A stretch of DNA of 5,549 bases from CAZBWE01 sp964440735. Its GTDB lineage: Bacteria; Planctomycetota; Phycisphaerae; Sedimentisphaerales; Anaerobacaceae. This document shows positions 1 to 5,449 of this stretch, in pieces (within the stretch, counting starts at the first letter, position 1; each line of letters begins with the position of its first letter). The notes beneath the pieces are model-generated. The model had not been told where the DNA came from and did not search any database. It saw only the letters and a list, made by a program, of their open reading frames with translations. Position numbers and translations under genes: made by a program. The DNA lies in the NCBI GenBank assembly GCA_964440735.1, contig CAYTTK010000163.1, forward strand, positions 1-5,549, read 5' to 3'.

Positions 1-993
1 GAATCCCAACCCTTGCGTTTCTATGACTTTATCAAAATCCACATAAGGCATTTGTTCTGGAGTTATGATGCCGTGGATACCGTTAACCGTGCAAGAAAAT
101 ATCTGTGGAACATCGAGAGCAATAACGCGAAACATCTGATCGCGATAAAATACATGCATTACGACAGACAGTACGCCATTTTCTGTTTCGATAATATTTT
201 TCTTGGTATCAATTGTAGATGGGGGCAACGCTTGCCATTTCTTGCCTTTCGGTTTTCTCCATGCAGTGAAGCGATCAACCCCACCAGGAAATCCGAAATC
301 ACATCCAACAAGAAAGAGAGGACTATATCCGATTGCCGTTGCATGAGATATTGCCATAGGGGGCTGACTACCGAAAGGGAAGCTCTGAGTCTTGACGAAA
401 CTACCATATACCCGAGGTTGCACCTTGCTGTAGAAATCATAATACGGTTCGTAAATCCGATAATAATATGTCTGACCTTTCCAGAAATTAATAACTCGCG
501 GATGTACTCCGGGATTGATAATCCAGGCAGTCTTTTTGTAATCCCATGGCGCCTCTAGTTCTTCCGGCGTAACTCGGCAATCTGCTGTGTCAACATAATC
601 CGGATGCCGACCATGATAAATCAGAGTGCTGGCCTGTGAGCTGTTGCAGAAAACAGCGCCTTTCCAGTCTTTCAGATAAGGCAACGCATTCTCAAGGGAT
701 GGGCCTGAACCGATAATAATTGCCGGCCCTTTCGGTTGTCCATTATCCAGAGTTCCCAGATCCTTGGCTTTACCACGCTGGTAAAACTTCGCCTCCCAGT
801 GAAGCCGGAACAGCCGACTGATTGAACCTATAAAGCTCTTCGTCGTCCAGTATTCCGGATGAAATTCGCACCATATATCCTTGTGATTAAAGTGGCTATA
901 AATCATCTCGAGCGTGACCACTCCGCGCTCAGTTAACTCATTGAATTGTGATGGATCATATCGCCAATCACTTTCCTTTGGATAATCGTTCAT
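1..993 (-). CDS. DUF115 / Maf-like (MptE-like) protein, possible CMP-sugar transferase; 3' end cut by window edge
   Basis: An open frame runs from an ATG at 993 to base 1 without a stop, giving 331 codons of an incomplete protein. A strong Shine-Dalgarno (GGGAGG, 1000-1005) lies 6 nt upstream. Residues 91-100 read AIIIGSGPSL, a beta strand plus G-x-G-P-S-L loop typical of DUF115 (PF01973). 'GRHPDYVDTAD' follows at 128-138, like the family's 'PD..v..D' segment. 'ATAIGYSPLFLVGCDFGF' (218-235) matches the conserved A..lG...i.l.G.D block, and 'GIHGIITPEQMP' lies near 305-316. The family includes Maf flagellin nonulosonate transferases and archaeal MptE pterin pyrophosphokinases; the G-x-GPSL loop also resembles GT42 sialyltransferases. 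Its start overlaps the cytidylyltransferase gene by 26 bp, so transfer of a CMP-activated acidic sugar is a reasonable inference. The exact activity and acceptor are unknown. The family call is fairly sure; the function is not. I see no signal peptide, so it is probably cytoplasmic. Confidence 0.8.
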   Translation of the reverse strand, partial: MNDYPKESDWRYDPSQFNELTERGVVTLEMIYSHFNHKDIWCEFHPEYWTTKSFIGSISRLFRLHWEAKFYQRGKAKDLGTLDNGQPKGPAIIIGSGPSLENALPYLKDWKGAVFCNSSQASTLIYHGRHPDYVDTADCRVTPEELEAPWDYKKTAWIINPGVHPRVINFWKGQTYYYRIYEPYYDFYSKVQPRVYGSFVKTQSFPFGSQPPMAISHATAIGYSPLFLVGCDFGFPGGVDRFTAWRKPKGKKWQALPPSTIDTKKNIIETENGVLSVVMHVFYRDQMFRVIALDVPQIFSCTVNGIHGIITPEQMPYVDFDKVIETQGLGF

Positions 994-1732
994 AGATTGC
1001 CTCCCATTCGGCTAAAATATAGCGTTCAAAAAAATATTCACACAAATCAAAATCTGCTTGATAATCAATTTCATGTCCCTGCCATGACTCAAGAAGAAAA
1101 TAATAAACAGGCTTTTTTATAGGTTCAAACTCGTCAGCCGCCGGCCATGTAGTAGGATCTTCCCAGGCAATAAGCGTTTCCGGCCAGTTAGTGACTGATT
1201 CAAAATATCTTGGATTGATAATGCCGGAACCTCCAATATTATATAAATAATCGCTCCCTTTTGATTGAATTAAGTTTTGACAGAGACGAGAATCAATTTT
1301 TTTATATAGATAGGTATCTTTGATAATTGTAAAGCAATTAATCAATTGACGACCGTTCCCCTTATAAATCCGAAGAATCTTATCAAAATCTCCCGGTTTG
1401 CGAAGTGGGCTCGTGGGAAATAAATGAAAGACTGCATCAATTAATTGCATCTTTCTGATCTTCTTGTAAGCAAAATAGCCAGGTACGCCGCCCATGGTCT
1501 CATCAAGCGATTCCCTGGGATCATCCCGCATAAGGACTATCGCGCCGTATTCTTGTGCAATATCTGCGATCTCCTCGCTATCGGTTGTTACGTAGACTGC
1601 ATCAATCCCTTTGCAGGCTCGGGCTTGGATGATAGTCCAGGCGATAAGCGGACGGCCACAGAAATCCATAGTGTTCTTCCCCGGCAGTCGTTTAGATCCG
1701 CCCCGGGCTGGTATGATAGCCACTGTTGTCAT
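968..1732 (-). CDS. Cytidylyltransferase, CMP-N-acetylneuraminate/nonulosonate synthetase family
   Basis: A complete 254-residue protein. It should transfer CMP from CTP to an acidic sugar with release of pyrophosphate, in the cytoplasm. The N-terminal signature IIPARGGSKRLPGKN (residues 6-20) is the nucleotide-binding loop of the NeuA/PseF/LegF group (PF02348). 'VYVTTDSEEIADIAQEYGA' (46-64) matches the V-S-T-D-s-e-e-I-a-..-yGa block, and 'FPTSPLR' (105-111) matches the usual QPTSPLR. 'EIDYQADFDLCE' (221-232) corresponds to the C-terminal (D)ID..xDf..aE metal/dimer region. Length is typical (about 220-260). Two positions differ from classical NeuA: Phe instead of Gln at 105 and Glu instead of Asp at 221. 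The ATG lies 3 nt after the permease stop, and the gene overlaps the DUF115 gene by 26 bp. The family is clear; the sugar (neuraminate, legionaminate, pseudaminate or another ulosonate) cannot be read from the sequence. Confidence 0.88.
   Translation of the reverse strand: MTTVAIIPARGGSKRLPGKNTMDFCGRPLIAWTIIQARACKGIDAVYVTTDSEEIADIAQEYGAIVLMRDDPRESLDETMGGVPGYFAYKKIRKMQLIDAVFHLFPTSPLRKPGDFDKILRIYKGNGRQLINCFTIIKDTYLYKKIDSRLCQNLIQSKGSDYLYNIGGSGIINPRYFESVTNWPETLIAWEDPTTWPAADEFEPIKKPVYYFLLESWQGHEIDYQADFDLCEYFFERYILAEWEAIYERLSKGK
1000..1005 (-). promoter_or_regulatory. Ribosome binding site of the DUF115 gene
   Basis: GGGAGG on the minus strand, 6 nt before the ATG at 993. It lies inside the last codons of the upstream cytidylyltransferase gene and supports this start and translational coupling of the two genes. 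Confidence 0.75.
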
Positions 1733-1735
1733 GTC

Positions 1736-2551
1736 TTATCCTTTCATTGCACCACTGGTCAGTCCCTGGATGAAATACCGGCTTGTAAAAGCGAAAATCA
1801 ACATTGGTGGGATAAATAATACAGTACCTACGGCCAGATTATACCCATGGTTCGTCGTCACATAGAGCTCCTCTTGTGTCGATTTTATGAGTCCCACAAA
1901 AAGCGTCTGGGTAGGTTTGCTTATTAGATTTAACATCTGCCAAGGAAAATCATGGAAAATACCTAGGCTCAAGAACACAATACAGGCGCCCACGATAGGC
2001 TTTGAGATAGGAAGTACGATATGCCAGAATATCTGCCATTCTTTGGCCCCGTCCAGGCGGGCGTTCTCGATGAAACTTGAGGGCATCGAAGAGAAGTAGT
2101 TCCGGAACAGATACATTCCCATCGGCCAGTATATTCCGATTGCTATCACCGCAAGCGTTCCGCTGATACCAAGTTTGTTCACGATAACGAACCGAGGAAT
2201 AATCATCACATAGGTTGTACAGAAGATGGGGAGAAGCATAAGCCCAAAAAGAGGTTTTAAAAATCCAAATTTGGCATATGAGAATACGTAGCCGGCGGCT
2301 CCGTTTACCACCATCGCGGCACTTACCGCAATCGAGATAATAAACAGAGTATTGAAAGACCATCTGATGATATATCGATTGTTAAATACTTGGCGATAGT
2401 TTTCAAGCGTGAAATTGCGCGGCCACATTCGAGGAGGGCGGTCAAGAAATGCTGTGATAGGTGTTAAACTATTGGAGATCATCATCACCACTGGTATTAG
2501 AAGGGCGGCGAAAATAGCTAATAGAATCAGGAATTTAAACAGTTTTGCCAC
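1736..2551 (-). CDS. ABC sugar transporter inner-membrane permease, MalG/UgpE-like (CUT1 type)
   Basis: A complete 271-residue membrane protein, the usual size for this family. A first hydrophobic segment covers about residues 5-26, followed by the periplasmic stretch 'FTLENYRQVF' (47-56) typical of MalG-type permeases. Further membrane segments lie at about 66-90, 99-120, 131-150, 185-200 and 240-258. The cytoplasmic EAA loop that docks on the ATPase is intact at 161-185: ENARLDGAKEW, then a hydrophobic stretch, then LPISKP. The C-terminus 'RYFIQGLTSGAMKG' is characteristic (Q-G-L-t-x-G-A-x-K-G). The start is GTG at 2551, chosen because AAGGA lies 7 nt upstream and the nearby ATG at 2559 is out of frame and soon stops. 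It pairs with the upstream MalF-like permease to form the channel for the substrate delivered by the binding protein. The substrate is unknown; the operon suggests a sugar or acidic sugar. Confidence 0.93.
   Translation of the reverse strand: MAKLFKFLILLAIFAALLIPVVMMISNSLTPITAFLDRPPRMWPRNFTLENYRQVFNNRYIIRWSFNTLFIISIAVSAAMVVNGAAGYVFSYAKFGFLKPLFGLMLLPIFCTTYVMIIPRFVIVNKLGISGTLAVIAIGIYWPMGMYLFRNYFSSMPSSFIENARLDGAKEWQIFWHIVLPISKPIVGACIVFLSLGIFHDFPWQMLNLISKPTQTLFVGLIKSTQEELYVTTNHGYNLAVGTVLFIPPMLIFAFTSRYFIQGLTSGAMKG
1739..1744 (-). promoter_or_regulatory. Ribosome binding site of the cytidylyltransferase gene
   Basis: AAAGGA on the minus strand, ending 6 nt before the ATG at 1732. It is formed by the last two sense codons (AAA GGA) of the upstream permease gene, so the two genes are probably translationally coupled. 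Confidence 0.6.
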
Positions 2552-2558
2552 GTGCCCA

Positions 2559-2563
2559 TCCTT
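2559..2563 (-). promoter_or_regulatory. Ribosome binding site selecting a GTG start for the MalG-like permease
   Basis: AAGGA on the minus strand with 7 nt spacing to the GTG at 2551. No in-frame ATG lies close by, so this site decides the start codon. Confidence 0.6.
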
Positions 2564-2575
2564 GTACTCGCTGTT

Positions 2576-3094
2576 TTANNNNNNNNNNNNNNNNNNNNNN
2601 NNNNNNNNNNNNNNNNNNNNNNNNNNNNNNNNNNNNNNNNNNNNNNNNNNNNNNNNNNNNNNNNNNNNNNNNNNNNNNATTTCTTTTATTCCGAAGAATG
2701 ATAATCCGTAATTGATAAGCCCTTCGCGCTCTAATATCCATTTCCACAATAAGGCGATGACATAGCCAGATGTCAAAGACGGTACATAGACGATGAAGCG
2801 CGCCACGGATTGAATACGTCGATGGAAATCCATAAGAAACAAGGCAATCAAAATGGAAACGAGAAGTGTCGGCGGAACGATAAACATTACGAAGATGAAA
2901 GCGTTGACGAATGATTTCTGAAAGTACGGATCTCTGACCGCGATAATGAAGTTCTGAAATCCTATGTAGACCTGGTTGATATAGTCAGTCTTGAAAAGCG
3001 AGAGCCGCACGACCATGACAATCGGCCCCACAAACGAGAACAGATAGAACACGAGTGCGGGAATCAGCATGATTATGACGGCTCTCAGCTTCAT
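2576..3094 (-). CDS. ABC sugar transporter inner-membrane permease, MalF/UgpA-like (CUT1 type); C-terminal half lost in the assembly gap
   Basis: The first 138 residues are readable, from the ATG at 3094 to 2681. Membrane segments lie at about 5-30, 61-88 and 97-120. The periplasmic segment 'YIGFQNFIIAVRDPYFQKSF' (43-62) matches the family's 'f.GleNY...l.D..f..sl' region. 'ARFIVYVPSLTSGYVIALLWKWIL' lies at 98-121 and 'GLINYGLSFFGI' follows at 125-136, both hallmark MalF/UgpA sequences. Family members are about 290-310 residues, so roughly 150 residues, including the EAA loop, are missing. The true stop is uncertain: TAA at 2576-2578 just after the gap is in frame only if the N count is taken literally. 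The start lies 11 bp after the binding-protein stop with no clear Shine-Dalgarno, so it probably relies on coupling. It forms the channel with the MalG-like protein. Confidence 0.85.
   Translation of the reverse strand: MKLRAVIIMLIPALVFYLFSFVGPIVMVVRLSLFKTDYINQVYIGFQNFIIAVRDPYFQKSFVNAFIFVMFIVPPTLLVSILIALFLMDFHRRIQSVARFIVYVPSLTSGYVIALLWKWILEREGLINYGLSFFGIKEXXXXXXXXXXXXXXXXXXXXXXXXXXXXXXXXXX
2579..2678. other. Assembly gap (100 N)
   Basis: Exactly 100 N bases, a conventional placeholder for a gap of unknown length. It interrupts the MalF-like permease gene. From the usual length of that family, the real missing sequence is probably about 450 bp, not 100. Frame across the gap cannot be trusted. 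Confidence 0.97.
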
Positions 3095-3105
3095 TAGAAG
3101 TATTA

Positions 3106-4443
3106 CTAGTTCTCGGCCAACTTATCGTTGGCGAACTCTTCCATTTGGGCAATCAATTGTTCAGTATTGATTTCCTCACGAAACCAACTATGCAACATCG
3201 GTACCCAACCGCGGGTGACTTCGCTAATGTTTGGAATTGAATCACCATAATCGATGCTGCCGGAGTTTTGGGCCAGTTTCCACATAGCCTGTACGGGATC
3301 GCTTGCAGCCCGGCCAATAGCCTGAAACTCTTCCTTTAGCGAGGGTGTGGTACCCATGATGACATCCAACTGCGTATTATCATGGCGGAAGATGAATTCC
3401 ACCAGCTTGACGGCAGCTAGATTCCGAGCTTCATCATCGCTCTTGTGGGCGACAATCGTTCCCTGATAATTGCTAACAGGTGCAGAATCAACATCCGGCC
3501 TATGGGGAACTTCGGTGAATGTGTATTCAAAAGGTTTTTCTAGCAATCCGTTTTCAATCATCCTTGGCATCCAGCCGGCAACATGGCCGGTCTGTTCGGT
3601 ACAGCTGAATATCTTACCAGCCGCAAAGTTATCGATCCCGGTATCATCAATATTCTCTATAGGAATGCCAAACGAATAACCTTTGTCAGCCAGGGATTTC
3701 CAGTAGTTCAGGCTCCAGATGTAATTCGGATCGTTGATCGTCACTTTGCTGCGATCCCCGCCAGTGAATAGCTTCCCACCGGCGTTATGCAGCCACATTT
3801 GCTCCCACATGCCGATTCCTTTATTGGCGATGACAACGGTTGCCGGTATGTTGAGCGCACTTTTAAGCTTCGCGGCGATAGCATCATAGGCATTGGTATC
3901 CCACTCCGGAATTGGGGGCAGGATCATGCCGATGTTTTTGAGCATGTCTAGATTAATGCTCAATCCAATCGTGATATTATTATGTACCAGGGCATAGCAA
4001 TGGCCTTCACGACTATACTTTTCCACTAAGTTTTCCTGAAATCGATCGATGTCCATATATTCATCCAACGGCAACGCATAATCAGCATTCAGATACTTCC
4101 ACGTTAACCGGGCTGAATCATGAATGACATCCGGTGGATTACCAGCAGCCAGCATCGAATCAAGAGTCATACTTCCTTGCGAGACATCACGAAGCACCAT
4201 TTCAAGCTTGATACCTGGATTCTCTGCCATGAACTTATTGGTCTGCCAAGTACGAACACCGCCCACCGCATTGTCATAGCCTTCTGGAGCATACTGTAAT
4301 AGACCGTTACCCTCGGTCATTTTCGCATCTCCAGTTAACATCCAAGTTAGCTCAATAGGCTTCTCTTCCTCTTGGCTGCCTTCTGCAAACGATATACCGG
4401 CCACCATGACCAGTACTAGTACGCACGTAAGTAGATATTTCAT
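3106..4443 (-). CDS. Extracellular (periplasmic) sugar-binding protein of an ABC importer, family 1 type
   Basis: A complete 445-residue protein, normal for this family. Residues 1-20 form a signal peptide: Lys at position 2, a hydrophobic core, and a cleavage site after SFA at 18-20. There is no lipobox, as the only early Cys (residue 7) lies inside the hydrophobic core, so the mature protein should be free in the periplasm. The linker EGSQEEEK (21-28) resembles spirochaete binding proteins. Later landmarks are 'NKFMAENPGIKLEMV' (about 69-83), 'DSMLAAGNPPDVI' (about 95-107), 'LPLDEYMDIDRF', 'FAAGKIFSC' and a C-terminal 'EQLIAQMEEFANDKLAEN', all common in carbohydrate-binding proteins. GGGAGG (4449-4454) supports the start. 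The two permease genes follow directly, giving the standard binding protein-MalF-MalG order. The ligand is unknown; the cytidylyltransferase downstream makes an acidic sugar one candidate. Confidence 0.92.
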   Translation of the reverse strand: MKYLLTCVLVLVMVAGISFAEGSQEEEKPIELTWMLTGDAKMTEGNGLLQYAPEGYDNAVGGVRTWQTNKFMAENPGIKLEMVLRDVSQGSMTLDSMLAAGNPPDVIHDSARLTWKYLNADYALPLDEYMDIDRFQENLVEKYSREGHCYALVHNNITIGLSINLDMLKNIGMILPPIPEWDTNAYDAIAAKLKSALNIPATVVIANKGIGMWEQMWLHNAGGKLFTGGDRSKVTINDPNYIWSLNYWKSLADKGYSFGIPIENIDDTGIDNFAAGKIFSCTEQTGHVAGWMPRMIENGLLEKPFEYTFTEVPHRPDVDSAPVSNYQGTIVAHKSDDEARNLAAVKLVEFIFRHDNTQLDVIMGTTPSLKEEFQAIGRAASDPVQAMWKLAQNSGSIDYGDSIPNISEVTRGWVPMLHSWFREEINTEQLIAQMEEFANDKLAEN

Positions 4444-4448
4444 ACTTA

Positions 4449-4454
4449 CCTCCC
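4449..4454 (-). promoter_or_regulatory. Ribosome binding site of the binding-protein gene
   Basis: GGGAGG on the minus strand, 5 nt before the ATG at 4443. It is among the strongest sites in the window, fitting the high expression usual for binding proteins relative to their permeases. Confidence 0.75.
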
Positions 4455-4468
4455 AGTTTAGATATTAT

Positions 4469-4481
4469 CCGTCAACGACGG
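4469..4481 (-). other. Small perfect hairpin in the dehydrogenase/binding-protein spacer
   Basis: On the minus strand CCGTC-GTT-GACGG forms a 5-bp GC-rich stem with a 3-nt loop in the 49-bp spacer, followed by AT-rich AUAAUAUCU rather than a run of U. It could be an RNA processing or stability element protecting the binding-protein message. It is too short, and lacks the U tract needed, to call a terminator. It could also be chance. Confidence 0.3.
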
Positions 4482-4492
4482 GTTTCTTGCTC

Positions 4493-5449
4493 TCAATACT
4501 GTTTTTCCTTGTTCACTTGATTACGCAATGGGCTTTCCTCTCGAAGAAACTTGCCGAGATTATCAATAATGATTTCCAAAAGAATTCCCCCTTCACTCTG
4601 ACTACTACCGGCTATATGAGGTGTCAGAATTAGATTATCAAGCTCCCGTAGCTCGCTCTCCGCCTGTAGAGGTTCGATGCAGAAAACGTCCATTGCTGCT
4701 GCGGCTAGTTTCCCTTCTCGAAGAGCCTTGATCAAAGCCCTTTCGTCTACGATCCCGCCTCGAGACATGACCAAAAGCATAGCACTCTTCTTCATCAAAT
4801 CGATTTCCCGTTCGCCGATCATATTGATCGTGTCCTTTGTATACGGTGCTGTTATTACTACATAATCAGATTCTCTCAAAAGATCATCTAATCGGCTCAA
4901 ATTCCACAATTCATCTATCATGCCAGTGGATTTACCAGTCATATTTACGGCAATGACACGCATCTGGAACCCACGGGCTATCTGAAATAGAGCCTGGCCG
5001 ATGGCACCGAAGCCGACGATTCCCAAGATTGCCTCTTTAAGAACGACAAGCCGCCGGCTAATTAAACTATCCCAGATCCGTTTTTTCATCTTTATATGGC
5101 CTTCTGCTAGTCCTCTGGTGTATGCCAGTATCATGCCAATGGTACTTTCGGCCACGCTGACGCTTTGAATGCTACTGGCAGTAGTAAGAATGACATCGCT
5201 AGCCATGAACTCTGGTATTTTGAGATAGTGATCGATGCCGCAACTAGGAGATTGAATCCATCTGAGCCGTTTAGCCCGAAGAAAGATTTCCCGATTCATA
5301 GAACCTATGTAAACTTCCACGTCTTCTATAGCTTTGGATATGTCCTGGGTTTCTGTGCAATGGGTGAATGTCACATCCAGAAAATTCTTTTCTAGTTGGG
5401 GAATACATATGGTCGGATCCATGGGGCTTTTCCCAAATAATACTTTCAT
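4493..5449 (-). CDS. D-isomer-specific 2-hydroxyacid dehydrogenase, NAD(P)-dependent
   Basis: A 318-residue protein of normal family length. It should interconvert a 2-keto acid and a D-2-hydroxy acid using NAD(P)H in the cytoplasm. The N-terminal catalytic half contains 'IQSPSCGIDHY' (65-75). The Rossmann loop GFGAIG is at 146-151. The catalytic residues are all present: Arg230 in 'MSRGGIVDE', Glu259 in 'DVFCIEP' and His278 in 'TPHIAGSS'. At the end of the second Rossmann strand ('RVIAVNMTGK', 164-173) the usual Asp is Asn169, so cofactor preference is unclear. I chose ATG 5449 rather than TTG 5461 because the upstream gene ends in an ATGA overlap here and AAGGA (5453-5457) precedes it, though with only 3 nt spacing. 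The gene precedes the importer genes by 49 bp. The substrate cannot be told; glyoxylate, hydroxypyruvate, phosphoglycerate-like and sugar-derived keto acids are all possible in this family. Confidence 0.92.
   Translation of the reverse strand: MKVLFGKSPMDPTICIPQLEKNFLDVTFTHCTETQDISKAIEDVEVYIGSMNREIFLRAKRLRWIQSPSCGIDHYLKIPEFMASDVILTTASSIQSVSVAESTIGMILAYTRGLAEGHIKMKKRIWDSLISRRLVVLKEAILGIVGFGAIGQALFQIARGFQMRVIAVNMTGKSTGMIDELWNLSRLDDLLRESDYVVITAPYTKDTINMIGEREIDLMKKSAMLLVMSRGGIVDERALIKALREGKLAAAAMDVFCIEPLQAESELRELDNLILTPHIAGSSQSEGGILLEIIIDNLGKFLREESPLRNQVNKEKQY

Noticed and set aside
159..440. 93-codon minus-strand open frame
   Set aside because: It is out of frame inside the DUF115 coding region and has no ribosome site or motif.
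13..558. 181-codon open frame on the plus strand
   Set aside because: It lies antisense to the DUF115 gene, whose frame is open over the full 331 codons, has a good ribosome site and carries family motifs. The plus-strand product has no recognisable motif and is rich in Arg, Cys and Ile, as shadow frames often are.
1445..1865. Two plus-strand open frames of 124 and 84 codons
   Set aside because: They are antisense to the well-supported cytidylyltransferase and permease genes and show no family features.
1950..2363. 137-codon minus-strand open frame
   Set aside because: It is an alternative frame within the MalG-like permease gene; that permease's membrane and EAA signatures settle the true frame.
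2409..2747. Open frames crossing the N gap on both strands
   Set aside because: They depend on reading N bases as coding and on an arbitrary gap length.
4469..4481. Rho-independent terminator at the spacer hairpin
   Set aside because: The stem is only 5 bp and is not followed by a U tract; the downstream genes look like the same operon.
4444..4495. Possible internal promoter (TTGACG with nearby GATAATAT) before the binding-protein gene
   Set aside because: TTGACG lies only about 2 bp from the -10-like TAATAT, and the other TTGAGA is about 23 bp away. Neither spacing is near the 16-18 bp needed.
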